A program made the position numbers and the translations under genes. Positions 1-10,758 of a DNA stretch of 64,000 nt are shown here, piece by piece. A model generated the notes under the pieces. The model did not search any database. It was not told where the DNA came from and was given only the letters and a program-made list of their open reading frames with translations. Source of the DNA: Solen grandis. Its lineage: Eukaryota > Mollusca > Bivalvia > Adapedonta > Solenidae. Location of the stretch: positions 9,371,324 through 9,435,323 of the forward strand of contig CM037783.1 in assembly GCA_021229015.1 (NCBI GenBank). Reading direction: 5' to 3'. Every line of letters starts with the position of its first letter. The stretch's first letter is position 1.

Positions 1-269
1 ACTATACACTTTTTGACCAATTTGGTAAAGATTGGTTCATATGTCAGAGGAAGAGAGTGAACACTGTTAAATTAGCAATTTTCATCAATTCAAGGGATAT
101 CACTCTAGAGTGTCTGGGACATTTAGGCTGGTTATTGAACTTGGCCAAGATATTTTTCCCATATAATTGTGACCAAGTCTTATAAAGGGTCACATTTGTT
201 CGAGTTAGAGAACGGACACTGTAAAAGGCCCATTAAATTTCATGATTCAATTTTCATGAAAAGTAAATA
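1..269. other. AT-rich non-coding flank, diverged repeat
   Basis: No coding signal. The stretch resembles 2690-2860 at low identity: both contain 'tcaattcaaggg', 'ccaagatatt' and 'attgtgaccaagt' in the same order. It is therefore probably an old dispersed repeat. It ends at the TA target duplication of the mariner element. Confidence 0.5.
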
Positions 270-1580
270 CGAGGGTCATCCGAAAATAAATGAGAGTTAG
301 TTTGTAACTTTTGATTGAAACAACATAAAGCCACAAAACTTTGCACGTAACTGAATTAATTCTTTGCACATAAGCGCACATGCTGATAAGCATCACGACG
401 TTACGTCATTTTTGATGACGTCATATCAAACAACGCAATGGCGGACGATGCGTTCGCGCTGACGCGAGTAGAAATTTATGCGAATATCAAGATAGAAAGT
501 AGGTGTGGAAAAAAAGCAACTGAAATATTAAATGCGCTCCAGGAGGTTGACCCGACATGTGCAGTTGGATTTAGCACTATTTGTAGATGGGTGAAGGATT
601 TCAATAATGGACAGCAAGAGTCTTACAAGAAGCCCTCCTCCGGTAGGCCGGTGACAGTTACAGACGCCGATAACACTGAAATTGTTGCTCAGCTTCTCAA
701 CTCTGATAGATGATTTACATGTGAGGAAATTGCGTATGAATCTGGGATACGTAAGAGTTCCGTTCATGTTATTCTGATGCAGAATTAAGGCATTAGAAAG
801 ATCGCCGCGCGGTGGGTGCCGCACAAACTCTCAAAAACTGAAAAAGACAAACTTGTTCGAATTTGCACTGAATTGTTGAATAGATATGCTGAGGAAGGTG
901 AAATGATGCTGAATAGAGTGGTTGCTATCGACAATACATGGATCTGGTCATTTGAGCCAGAATTGAAACGCAAAAGCTCTGAATGGCATACTCCAAACTC
1001 GCCAAGACCTGTGAAATATCGCCGCAGTTTGTACTGTCCAGAGATGTTAATGATATTTACTAACGATATTTACAGCGTTTTGACAACACACAGAGTTCCA
1101 CATGGAAGCACAGTTAGTAAAGAGTACTATGAATGGAATTTGACTAAAATTATTCCACCAGGGATACGCCGCAAACGGCCGGAACTTTTACAGGTGACAC
1201 CATTAATTTTGTATGATAACGCCACGCCGCACAAGTCCGGCGTTGTTAGGGACGTGTTCGAGCGGTACCACTGGGAAGTTCTTAATCACTCGCCAAATTT
1301 GCCAGACTTAAGTCCCCCCAACTACGACCTGTTTCCAAAACTTAAAGAACCACTACAAGGAGTCAAATATGACGATTTGAATGAACTATATGTTGTCGTA
1401 AACACGGTCGTTAGGGACATCAACAAAGGTTGCCTAGCAACGTGAGTGTGTGATCTGCCGAAAAGATGGGAGTCGACCAAAGCATCCGCGTATACTGAGG
1501 GACTATGAAGAGATTTTGTGAGTAACACTTGTAGTTTTTACAAACTTAAGCTACTTTCATTCATTTCTGGTTGACCCTCA
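270..1580 (+). mobile_element. Mariner-type DNA transposon, complete ends
   Basis: The element is 1311 bp and flanked by TA at 268-269 and 1581-1582, the target duplication used by the Tc1/mariner superfamily. The left end reads CGAGGGTCATCCGAAAATAA and the right end, on the opposite strand, TGAGGGTCAACCAGAAATGA. These are imperfect terminal inverted repeats of about 28 bp. One transposase reading frame lies between them on the plus strand. Both ends are present, but the transposase is broken, so the copy could move only if supplied with transposase in trans. Confidence 0.93.
438..1508 (+). pseudogene. Mariner transposase, dead copy
   Basis: A single reading frame runs from ATG 438 to TGA 1506-1508, about 356 codons, normal for mariner transposases. 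It is interrupted by in-frame stops at 711-713, 786-788 and 1443-1445. The N-terminal part has the paired helix-turn-helix type seen in Mos1-like transposases, with 'ICRWVKDF' and the linker 'SSGRPVTVTD'. The catalytic part shows 'AIDNTWI' for the first Asp and 'YDNATPHKS' for the second. Exactly 34 residues separate the second Asp from the third catalytic position, which is Asn ('SPPNYDLFPKLK', where family members usually have CDY or SDY). So it is a DD34D enzyme degraded to DD34N. The frame has no indels, which suggests fairly recent death by point mutation. Confidence 0.93.
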
Positions 1581-1582
1581 TA

Positions 1583-2185
1583 TAAAATAACATTGACATA
1601 TTGTTGTCTAACACCAATGGTACATACTGTGCAAATATCTCCAGCAGTGTTTTTTTTTCCCTTAAATTGTGAATGGGTCTGGTACCTCTTCATTTGAGAA
1701 AATTAGCGTTGTTGTTGTTTTTTTTCAAAATTATGAGAAAAAAAAGCCGTGTTTCCACTGATATTGTGAGGTGAAAATGTGAGCTTTTACAGAATACCTT
1801 ATAATTTTCCTATAAAATGGTAGGAACTGGTTTATATTTTTAATTATGTGAGATATTGAGAAAGAGAAGCACCTTTAAAATTAATTTAGCATAGTAGAAA
1901 GGGTTTAAACAATGACTCTATCAAAAATACAATTTTGAATTGTGAATCAATTTTGGTCCATTCTAAATCGTAAATGGGTCCTTTTATGGGTACCAGTTAT
2001 AGTAGGAAACAAGAAAATGTGTCTTTGGGATACTAATTTCTATGCCAAGATATGGTCAAAACTAAATATCTGCTTGTATTTTTAAAATATTATAATACGG
2101 GTAAATCAGCTACATCATCAATTAATGCATCCGTGAATCGCCAACGTAGACAAATGGAATGCCCATAGAAAATAGACGAAGATAT
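1583..2185. other. AT-rich non-coding, nothing recognised
   Basis: Homopolymer T and A runs and short diverged motifs ('attgtgaatgggtct' at about 1667 and 'atcgtaaatgggtcc' at 1966) suggest two decayed units of an old repeat. No open frame with coding character. Confidence 0.4.
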
Positions 2186-2515
2186 GTGGGGAGCAGTGGT
2201 CCAGTGGTAGGACACGCGCTTCGGGATCGAGGGGTCCCGGGTTCGAGTCCTGCCAAGGACACTGCCAATTTCCTTGAACAAGAAATTTATCCCGCATTGT
2301 TTCACTTCACCCAGATGTAAATGGGTACCTGAGAGGGCGGTATAATTCCGTGGCGCCATGGTGTGGGCTGCCATAAGCGGAGTGAAAGACTCCCCAGGGA
2401 GATCGATAGATAGATACAAGTAGCCCGATGACCAGGGGTAAAAGCTGTAAAGTCGGTGAACGTGCCCAAGGCATGAAACTTAGACTGTAAAATGCATTTA
2501 CTTGACTTTACTTTA
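2186..2515 (+). mobile_element. tRNA-derived SINE, family C, copy 1
   Basis: The head carries a Pol III type 2 promoter: an A-box-like 'tggtccagtggtagg' and, about 35 bp on, a B box 'ggttcgagtcc' that fits GGTTCGANNCC exactly. The body contains 'gtaaatgggtacctgagag', resembling the deeply conserved central domains of several metazoan SINE superfamilies; I have not assigned which one. The tail is AT-rich ('ttgactttactttatatgc'). A reverse-oriented copy at 49789-50097 matches over the whole length, which fixes the extent of the family. Confidence 0.85.
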
Positions 2516-2955
2516 TATGCGGAATATGCAAATTAGTTACTTTTTCAAACAATTGAATGATTTAAAGTAAAAGATTCTGTCTTGTTTATGCACTGTCATC
2601 AATGAGTATGTACTGATTGCATTTCTGTAGCACACACTTTGCTTTTCTGTCCAATGAATACACACTGCTTTTTGATGAATAATGGGCCTTTCATTTAACC
2701 ATTGTTCGTCAATTCAAGGGCAATAACTACAGAGTGAGAAAATCTGATTAGTTATCAAAAGGAACCAAGATATTGTGCCCATATACATTGTGACCAAGTT
2801 TGTTAAAGATCAGTTCATGTTTGTTTGAGTTTGAAAGCCAACAACATCACCCGGTGCTGCCCACCCACCAGCCTGCAAGTGAATCCACTATACGTCCCAT
2901 CTTCGACAGGCTCATAAAAATGAGCTGTGAAGGCAACACAGACATACTGGTATTC
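2516..2955. other. Non-coding; diverged dispersed repeat
   Basis: Contains the partner of the repeat at positions 1-230 (see 2690-2860). No gene signal. Confidence 0.4.
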
Positions 2956-2959
2956 TTAA

Positions 2960-3150
2960 CCCCTTCCCTCATATAGACTCATTTTGACGCATTCAGTAGG
3001 TACCACATAAAGCCTGATCTGCAGAAAACCACAGTTAAACCTTACCAAATTTAATTATAAAGTCCTCATTTCCAGACCACTGAGGAGCAGCGATCTGGTT
3101 TTATGTTGTTCGCATAGGTCTTTTCATGGTTTCCTCTATGAGAGAAAGGG
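2960..3150 (+). mobile_element. TTAA-flanked MITE, copy 1 (internally deleted)
   Basis: Flanked by TTAA at 2956-2959 and 3151-3154. The ends are CCCCTTCCCTCATATAG and, inverted, CCCTTTCTCTCATAGAG. A TTAA duplication plus CCCTTT-type termini is the signature of piggyBac-type non-autonomous elements. This copy is 191 bp against 234 bp for the copy at 8118. It lacks the left arm of the internal hairpin, joining 'gaggagcagcg' directly to 'atctggttttatg'. Confidence 0.88.
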
Positions 3151-3154
3151 TTAA

Positions 3155-3863
3155 CTGACAACAAACAAAGAGTCTGAGCTCTAACTGTATACCTTGGTTC
3201 AGTGGCTGGTGAATAACAATAACATAAATGTAACCTGGCTGGCTTGTGGACACTTGGTATCAAGGCTGAAACATTCCTGTTAAGTTTAAATTCAAGGTCA
3301 AGGTCTACAGTGTGCAAAAACTTACAGATATAGATGGACAGATGCATGGATGAATGGACGGACAAACAGAAATATAAGCTGGATCCAGTATCCTACTCCC
3401 ACAACTTCATCATAGGGGATATAAAAAGATTTCATTGTATCCCTGTGTCCTAACACAAACATAGCTATAGGTATACTGTTTCTCTTTAATGCCTACACCA
3501 ACGGACTTGCTGACTGAAGATATTCACATCTAAACAGAAATGTTTATGTGTAATCTACATACACACGGCGCATAACCATACTGGCAGTCTTTCTGAAGAA
3601 ATCGCAATATCAACAGCCTCTCTCACTGGTCTTTTTCTTGGCGCTTCGTCCATTACGCATTTTGTTTATAGCAGAGAATGACCTGTGGGAACGTGGAGAG
3701 GCTACTGATATGGTTATGAACTGTGATACAGTAAGAAAAATAATTTCACATCAGTTAAAACCTAAAATGACTCTTGATCAGACTTTGTTGTAGTTACTTA
3801 ATGACAATATTGACTAAACCCTGAAAATAGTTTACTTTAACAATATGTACTCTTCTTGATTAC
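3155..3863. other. Non-coding, probable intron or intergenic
   Basis: No recognisable gene or repeat boundary. It lies 3' of the last exon seen of the minus-strand gene at 3864-4042, so further exons may be hidden here, but I see none I can support. Confidence 0.4.
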
Positions 3864-4042
3864 CTTTATGAAAACATCTGGACCATCAACACTGCTGACT
3901 GTCCCTTCCTTAGTATATTTGAGACCCAAACCCGCCCTGACCCAGTTAAGATAGGTTTGGTCCCTTGTCTGGGCCTGGTGAGATACAGCCTTAAATGGTG
4001 GGCGGTAGTAGTCTCCTGATGTAGATGGTATACTCATTTGAT
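3864..4042 (-). CDS. Exon of a DZIP3-like family gene (second gene)
   Basis: A minus-strand exon of 179 nt. The acceptor is 'aaactattttag|AT' and the donor 'ATAAAG|GTAATC'. It enters in phase 1 and leaves in phase 0. The peptide starts with a Ser/Thr/Pro-rich linker and then has 'YLNWVRAGLGLKYTKEG', which strongly resembles a short conserved block in the large bivalve family of DZIP3-like HEPN proteins (recalled 'NWVKAGLALKYTKEGL'). Known members continue that helix, but here the sequence turns into 'TVSSVDGP' before the donor, so the domain may be truncated or continue in an exon I do not see. It pairs in phase with the exon at 4610-4991. Whether it belongs to the gene at 10137-29412 or to a tandem neighbour is uncertain; the stop at 10137 favours a neighbour. 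Confidence 0.6.
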
Positions 4043-4609
4043 CTAAAATAGTTTTAAACAGAATACATGACATTTTGAAAAAGCTCTAAGATAGATAAGG
4101 CCATCTTTCAATACCAATATGAAACATAAAAGAAAACCGCATGTACCTAACTTTGAATACTGATCAATCCTTTCATGTTTTGTGACTCTGGCTCATACAA
4201 ACTCATGTAAATATTACCAACAAAGCAATACTTAAATGTGACTCAAGTGCCATAATTTTTCACATATAAAGTGAACAACAATCAGGTGTCTTTTTTATTA
4301 CTAGTAAACATACCTCTGGATTAAACACTTTTGGAGAATGTGTGACGAAACTATATTTGATTTATTCAAGAGCCATGACTCATCATATATTAAGCAAAAT
4401 GGTCCTAAATTGCTCACCTGAATAAAATCAGCCTAAATAAAAATCTTTACAAGGTGACCCCAATTATTGATTGATCAAAAAGACACATTCTGGTCACACA
4501 TGGATCATTAATATTTTAACTAATGTAGTTATTTACTTAAATCTGACTATCAATACTGAAAAGATATTATTTAAAGAAATTCTTCGATCTATATTAAAAT
4601 GTCACTTAC

Positions 4610-4991
4610 CTCTTGTTTCCTGTACACTTAACTTGGCATTTATCGTGATATCCTTCAGATTCAATTGTTTCTTGAACTCTCCCTCCATTTTCCGAAAACT
4701 TTCGTTCAATTTGCCGGATGTTTCACATTCTCTCATATATTCAAGCTCACTTTGTGTTTTTGGTCGAAGAACCATTTCTATGTCTGTCCCGTTGTCAGAA
4801 GATGGTCGCTTAATGATGTTAACAACCTTTCCTTCAAGACAAGACTCCTCATTTCTTTTTTCAGATGTTTTTTCTTTCAAGTCATTTACTGAAAAAAGTT
4901 TTAGGACATATTCAAACAACATCGGCATTAATTTGACATAGCGAGCTATAACATCTTCACGCATGGGTGAAAATGGCCCTGTGGCACTCAC
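4610..4991 (-). CDS. Exon of the same second gene, unknown domain
   Basis: Minus-strand open exon ending at a good donor, 'AACAAGAG|GTAAGTGAC', in phase 1, which fits the acceptor phase of the exon at 4042. The 5' border is ambiguous. 'ttttattcag|GTGAGTGCC' at 4991 gives phase 0; other AGs a few bases in give phase 2 (4986) or phase 1 (4978). The roughly 125-residue peptide is charged and helical, with 'EDVIARYVKLMPMLFEYVLK' and a Glu/Lys-rich second half, perhaps a coiled coil ('MEGEFKKQLNLKDI'). I do not recognise the domain. If an internal ATG is used, 'MREDVIARY' could also be a true N-terminus. Confidence 0.5.
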
Positions 4992-4999
4992 CTGAATAA

Positions 5000-6450
5000 A
5001 ATTGATGTTTAATATATCATATTTTTATGTTACCGGCGTAATGCATATTGAGCAAAAATTGTAGCATCTTTAATGTTTACAAGACTTTTCTAAGAATTCT
5101 TTGACATACATTCTGACCCCACATGACCAAGATTTAAGATTTTATGCAGAACAAGAAAATGTGTCTATGAGAAATAATGCCCCACCAGGATATGGTCAGA
5201 ACCAAATATTTGCTTATATTTTAAACATAGTATATATAATGATGTACAATTGCCCAAAGTTTCATAATGTTGTGAAGTTACCTTTAAAGAAAAAAGAAGC
5301 TAACCTGGGGCAGAGTCACTAATTTTACCAAGTCACAACCATAAAATTAAATAAATTCTACCAGTAAATAATCCATATCTTGATGTACATGTATTCAAAA
5401 TTTCAGGATGATGTCATCTTCAATGGAAAATTAAAGCTTTAAAGCAAATACAGAACAATCAATTATTCCATGTTCATCCAACCGTAAAATATAGGTCACA
5501 TCCATAAATCAGCATCAATATGAAATAGATCATATCATGATGTAGATATGCACCTAGTTTCATGAATATATGAGTCATCTAAGGTAAAAAGCCTAAAGCG
5601 TAAAGGTAAACCTGAAGCAGGACAATCAATTTTACAATGTTCATCAACCATGAAATATAGGTCAAAGTTATAAATCTGCATAAGTATTGAATAATCATAC
5701 CATGATGTTCATATGTATATATATGTACCTAGTTTATTAAAGATATGAAGTGATCTTCTTAGAAACAAGATGTCCTTTATGGCCCTAAAGACGCTAACTT
5801 CAGGAAAATTTCCTTCATTGCCTGAACAAGTTACTATATAATAGCATAGTTGTAAAAAATACATAATCCATGAGATAATTTAAATTCCACAAACTAATCA
5901 GTACCTGTTGTCAAAATTTGAAGTCAATCTTGATTGAATGATTATGTTTATAAACATTGTCAGTGAAACTTTAAAATGATTGCTTCAGAAAGGAATATGC
6001 TAGAGTGTAAAAAGTGAAATTTGGCATTATCATTAATTAAGGGGCAATAACTCCTGTCTTATTATTATCCGATATCAGCCATAGTCAAACTTGACCTAGA
6101 GATTATGGCTTTTAACATTACCAGAAATTATTGTAAGGAAAAAAATTTAGTGCAAATTATGGCTATAAATAATGCAACAGTTTGAAAATTATTGCTTAAG
6201 AATGAAGATGCTAGAATGCAAACAAAGTGAAATCTGGCATTTTTTAATATACAAAAGAACATTACTTCTGTCCAAATCGGATGATATCAGCCATAATCGA
6301 ATTTGACTGAAAGGATATGGCTATAAAGATTGAAATAAAGTTTGAAGATGATTGTTTGAGAAATGAAGTTGTCAGAATGCAGATAAAATGAAATCTGGCA
6401 TTTTATAACATAAATAGGGACATAACTTTATTGATTATCATAGGAAGATA
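5000..6450. repeat. Diverged tandem units in non-coding DNA
   Basis: Two sets of degenerate repeats. At 5330-5780 units of roughly 190 bp share 'caatcaatttta', 'tgttcatc', 'aaccatgaaatataggt' and 'ataccatgatgt'. At 5970-6440 three units start near 5974, 6190 and 6350 and share 'tgattgcttcagaaa', 'aagtgaaatctggcat' and 'gatatcagccata'. No coding signal. Such arrays are typical of bivalve introns. Confidence 0.5.
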
Positions 6451-8113
6451 ACAGAGTGGTTTAAAGGTAAAATAGTTTGTATCTATTTTTGGTGGGGGAG
6501 TTTTATTTTATTGTACATGTAAATTCAAATACTGATTAACAAGATGCAAGCATCATTGTAAATTGCATGAACAACTTTAACCAAATTAAGCTGCTTGCAG
6601 AACCTTAACCAATATACAATGTTTTTTAGGTTAAAAGGGGTCATAAGTTATGTCATGATGTACATGTGAACCAAGTTTCATGAGGATGTGAAATAAACTT
6701 CACAGCAAAAAAGCTTAAACACAAAGGTAAATCTGAGGCGCAACAATTAACTTCACCATGTCAACCATGAAACATCTATGGTCATAACCATAAAATTGTA
6801 CAGACAAACTTCGGTAACTGGAACACTGAAAACTGAAACAACACACTTTACTCAAACACATTTTAAGGTCCCGGGAAAACTGTTCTTTGTTATCTATTGT
6901 TCAAACTGGAATGAGTCGATCATTGATGGCTGGAACTCTGTAACTAAATCTCTGGCACCAGGTTATAAGTGTTATATATTTCATGCCAATTAACGCCCTA
7001 CATGTGTATTCGCATGCGATTAAATACAAACCTTGGGTGCAGCGTTTTTTGTTTGTTTTGGGTTTTTATTGTGAGACTGGCACAAACATTAATCATTTAT
7101 TCTTATTATTGTCATGTGCTAAATTTAACTTGTGTCATTTGAGCTGATATTTACCTTACCTGATTGTGCTACATTTGTGGATCATTCACAATATAATTTT
7201 GTTTTTCTTCGAACGAAAAAAGAAGAAATAAAGTCTATATCAGAGGAACAGATAAGCTCCTTATCTGCGTATTTTACACAAATAAAATGTACCAATACGG
7301 TAAACATTTCAATTCTGTACGTACTATTTACGCATGAAATATGGCTTCACTTATTTCTTTTTAATTCTTTGTTTATCGAATTCCATTGTTGCCGATGTTT
7401 TTTTTACAAACAGCTGATTTTCACTCCCTGCTTTTAAGTGTATTGCTTTCAAGATCCATTGATCATTTGACGTTTGTATATTCAAAATTTCAAGAGCACC
7501 TGGCCCACCATAATGTCTTAACAGGGTTGTATCCCAGCATAGTATCCCAGCACATCAACAGTGGTCTGGGCTAAAATGCACAATATTATCTTTGTTGGGT
7601 TATCTTTTTTAACGTAAGACGTTTATGCAACTTAGAAATTAATTATATGCAAAGTAAAGAACAAAATAATTATAACATGTGAATATTTTTTTTTTTCATA
7701 AAAAAGAAAGATTATTACTTTATTTTCAATTATGCCACATTTGTCTCGTGAATTAGACCTTGTTATCTTTACATTCTGACGAGAAAAAACAAAATGTCAC
7801 TTCGAGGTAGAAAATCAAGTTCTAGAAAACCATCCCTTACAAGTTACCAAAATATCATTCTCAGGTATTGTAGATTAAGCCACCTTTTTAAGGGAAGAAA
7901 AAGTGTCACTCGAAAAAGTTTCACTCAAAAAGTTAAAATATTTACAGTAAAAAGTACTCATCAGAAACGGGTTTCTCTCAAATAGTACAAAAACAGGGAG
8001 TGATCAATCAATTGAAAACATTTCTTATCTGTTCCTCTGTATATGCAAAAAAATGTTATGATTTGCACGTAGGCTGATGCATGTGTACATGAGCTTGAAC
8101 AAAAATTACTTCT
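6451..8113. other. AT-rich non-coding, nothing recognised
   Basis: Open frames of 60-100 codons occur at 6778, 7132, 7386 and 7794, but they have low-complexity composition and no family resemblance or splice context. I treat them as chance. Confidence 0.4.
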
Positions 8114-8117
8114 TTAA

Positions 8118-8351
8118 CCCTTTCCCTCATATAGACTCATTTTGACGCACTCAATAGGTACCACATAAAGCCTGATCTGCAGAAAACCACTGTTAAAACT
8201 TACCAAATTTAATTATAAAGTCCTCATTTCCGAACCACTGAGGAGCAGCGTACAGCATAAAACCTGATCAGCCTGCGAGTTACTCGCAGGCTGATCTGGT
8301 TTTATGTTGTTCGCATAGGTCTGTTCATGGTTTCCTCTATGAGGGAAAGGG
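8118..8351 (+). mobile_element. TTAA-flanked MITE, copy 2 (full length)
   Basis: TTAA lies at 8114-8117 and 8352-8355. The 14-bp inverted ends are perfect (CCCTTTCCCTCATA). The element is 234 bp. Inside is a strong hairpin, 'gatcagcctgcgagt' facing 'actcgcaggctgatc', at about 8267-8300. This is the best preserved of three copies. Confidence 0.92.
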
Positions 8352-8521
8352 TTAAGTAATAATGGCCATTTATTTCAGCAAGGAACATAATTTTTTAATT
8401 AAAGGGAGATAATCAAAAAATCATGCAAGATATTCTGCATGTGTGTCGCCTCACTTAGTAACATTTAAACATGTTAAAATAAATTAATAATGAGCTTGCC
8501 ACTTCAAAATAGTTTGTATAC

Positions 8522-8759
8522 CTGGAAAGCATTAGTTTGAAGCCTAAAACTTTATGGGGACAAATTACTGCGCAATTTGTTGTGGCGAAAAGTTCTAGGC
8601 TGCGGGATTTGGATGGTTTCAGTACATCTTCATATCTGCATAATACATTTGCAAAATCATGGTTAAAACTTTCTATGGATCCTAATTCATACACAGATAA
8701 TGAAATAATTGTAAATGATTTCTCTCCATGAGTGTATGACACAACAAATGCTTTGTATT
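8522..8759 (-). CDS. Candidate exon, unknown protein
   Basis: A minus-strand open stretch with plausible borders: acceptor 'tgcaacaaag|AATACAAAG' (phase 1, no strong pyrimidine tract) and a good donor 'GCTTTCCAG|GTATAC' (phase 2). The peptide of about 79 residues has balanced coding-like composition, for example 'IISLSVYELGSIESFNHDF' and 'NCAVICPHKVLGFKLM', unlike the surrounding AT-rich frames. It lies upstream of, and on the same strand as, the exons at 4991 and 4042. Phase 2 could join the alternative acceptor at 4986. I do not recognise the domain. The plus-strand open frame here is its shadow. Confidence 0.38.
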
Positions 8760-8779
8760 CTTTGTTGCAGTTGCGTCAA

Positions 8780-8958
8780 ACCCAGCCTTCATATAATCAT
8801 TTCAAAAAAGTAGAGCGTAGACAAAAATATACCAGAGACAAAACTAAAATAGAGCAGAGACAAAAAGTAGATCGGAGAAAAAAACTGAAGTAGAGCAGAG
8901 ACAAAAGAAGAGCGGAGACAAAACCATATATGAATTTTGTTGAGATATATAGATATAT
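8780..8958 (+). repeat. Degenerate purine-rich minisatellite, left part
   Basis: Irregular repeats of 'gagcagagacaaaa' and 'gcggagacaaaa'. Together with 9460-9570 this looks like one simple repeat field split by a MITE. Confidence 0.55.
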
Positions 8959-8959
8959 A

Positions 8960-9457
8960 TCGAGGGGTGAATGCGAAAAGGTTCTAAGTGCATATTAGAA
9001 AACTGTTCAGGAGAAGGTAAAAACTTTTTCATTTTGTCATTTTGAAATTTGCAATTAAAATCTCTTAAATATAAATGAATAATTACTCATTTCTCTCAAA
9101 TACAGTTAAATCTTGGATCAAGACTAACACACACAAAAAATAATTAGCAAAAAAGTTACTTAGAACTTTTTCGCACTGAAATTGCATTTGTAATTAAATT
9201 CTTCAATTACCTAGTAAATGAAAAATAAAATCACTTTTTCGCAAATTTGATGAAAGCGAAAAAGTTCCAAGTGACCTACTCCACTTGGAACTCTTTCGCA
9301 TTAAAAATAAAAAAGTGTTGAATTTTATCAAATAAAAACAAAATCTTATATGTATTTTTTTCATAACAGATAGATAATAACATTCATAGTTGTTTCCTGT
9401 AAAAATGTGATTTTGAGTAAAAATGTCACTTAGAACCTTTTCGCTTTCACCCCTCGA
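8960..9457 (+). mobile_element. TA-flanked MITE with nested palindromes
   Basis: TA lies at 8958-8959 and 9458-9459. The ends are TCGAGGGGTGAATGCGAAAA and, inverted, TCGAGGGGTGAAAGCGAAAA; they continue into 'ggttctaagtg' on both sides, so the inverted repeats are about 31 bp. A TA duplication fits the Tc1/mariner superfamily, but there is no transposase. Relatives of the terminal block recur inside, at about 9162 ('acttagaactttttcgc') and as a hairpin at 9254-9300. Confidence 0.85.
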
Positions 9458-9459
9458 TA

Positions 9460-9572
9460 TGGAGACATTAAGTATACTGGAGATATAGTATACAGGAGAT
9501 AAAGTATAACGGAGCTATGGTATACAGGAGACATAAAGTATACCGGAGATATAGCACAGGGAGACTTTTCCT
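9460..9572 (+). repeat. Short minisatellite, right part
   Basis: About five degenerate units of 18-22 bp built on 'ggagatatagtatac' ('ggagacattaagtatact', 'ggagatatagtatacag', 'ggagataaagtataac', and so on). Confidence 0.65.
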
Positions 9573-10136
9573 TGGCATTACTTATTTCTTATTTTGAATA
9601 GAGCTCAATAACGACACCATCTATCCTCCGTGGCTTTGGATATCTCCCCTTTTCTCTCTCTTCCTCTTGACAGTCTTATATTGATGACCAGAGGAAGTTG
9701 TTTTAGATAATTGCGGCCTTGATTCGCCTTTCCCTTTATTTGTTGGATATAGCTAATACAACGATATATATGCTTGTGTAAAAATTTGTGTAACAGCAAA
9801 ATTAAAGATATAAACTGAAATCAACATCTTTTTTTTTCTGAGTTATCCTGATTATATGGTCCAGTCTTGAAATAATAAATTATATTTTTTTAAATACACG
9901 TATGTAAATCATAATAACCACGGTTGGGTAAAAAAACCGATGACTATGACAAACTGCTGTCCCCCCAGCCTGTTCAAGTCACCGAAGTTCTACTAATGAT
10001 TACATAGTTCATATCATGATGTACATGAGAACCAAGGAAACATGTGAACGGACAGCTGAACGATAGAACAAAAGGACGTCGGATGCACAGACCGAAAATC
10101 TAAATAATGTATATTACTGTGAATGTAAACACATTC
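9573..10136. other. Non-coding, probable 3' flank of the HEPN gene
   Basis: No gene signal. As minus-strand sequence downstream of the stop at 10137 it would hold the 3' UTR. I see 'aataaa'-like stretches but no convincing polyadenylation site. Confidence 0.35.
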
Positions 10137-10220
10137 TTAAGGAAATATTTTCTCCAGTTTTACAAAATCAGCGCAGTACTCCTTCAGTCTTGGATGTAAG
10201 CAAGTATAAACATTATATAT
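10137..10220 (-). CDS. Likely last exon of the HEPN/TRADD-like gene, cut by gap
   Basis: On the minus strand, an open stretch coming out of the N gap reads 'CLHPRLKEYCADFVKLEKIF' and ends at TAA 10137-10139. The composition is coding-like and it follows the TRADD-like exon directly, so it is probably the C-terminus. The 5' splice border is in the gap, so the phase cannot be checked. Confidence 0.42.
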   Translation of the reverse strand: MYNVYTCLHPRLKEYCADFVKLEKIFP

Positions 10221-10320
10221 NNNNNNNNNNNNNNNNNNNNNNNNNNNNNNNNNNNNNNNNNNNNNNNNNNNNNNNNNNNNNNNNNNNNNNNNNNNNNNNN
10301 NNNNNNNNNNNNNNNNNNNN
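10221..10320. other. Assembly gap (100 N)
   Basis: Exactly 100 N, the usual placeholder for a gap of unknown length. It lies between two exons of the HEPN/TRADD-like gene, so coding sequence may be missing. Confidence 0.99.
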
Positions 10321-10353
10321 TTTCTTCAGGTTTTAAAACAAATGAAAACATAC

Positions 10354-10758
10354 CAATTTTTCTGATAACTTCCCAAAATTCTATTTCAGGCAGCATCACC
10401 TCTATCTCCAACTCATTTTGGTAAGTCTCTCTCAAGTAAGTCTGCAATGTGTTGAATGCTTGTGACAATTCACCATTCACACACTTTGTCCACAACTGCT
10501 CCAAGCTTCTAAATGTCTCAGACTTGACCTTTATGATCACACACCCTAGCTCTGCTCCAACTAGTATTTGATTATCAGTAAAAAATTCTTTAAATGTTTT
10601 TTCAACTATTCTTCCAATCTCTGCAGTTACTTCATCCTTCTGTGAGAGAAGTAATGGACTCTCTTTCACTTTTTCATTTACAGAATCTACAAACTTTCTG
10701 CAAATTGTGTCTTCATGTTCTGGGTTACAATTTTTTATGTTTATGAGCAGCTGTAAGT
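10354..10758 (-). CDS. TRADD-like domain exon of the HEPN gene
   Basis: A minus-strand exon of 405 nt with acceptor 'attatttttcag|ACTTACAG' and donor 'AAAATTG|GTATG', phase 1 at both ends. It joins exactly in frame to the 66-nt exon at 12353-12418. The peptide of about 135 residues begins with an amphipathic segment ('LQLLINIKNC') and contains 'AELGCVIIKVKSETFRSLEQ' followed by 'LWTKCVNGELSQAF'. This pattern (a G-x-V-x-I-x-V strand, then a helix S-L-E-x-L-W, then G-x-L) matches the TRADD-like N-terminal domain found in many molluscan and lancelet proteins. In vertebrate TRADD the N-terminal domain binds TRAF2. The partner here is unknown. Assignment to that family is from memory of its pattern. 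Confidence 0.75.

Noticed and set aside
2186..2270. A true tRNA gene
   Set aside because: A and B boxes are present but the arms do not fold into a proper cloverleaf and a SINE body follows; same for 19550-19613, 44690-44750 and 53880-53960.
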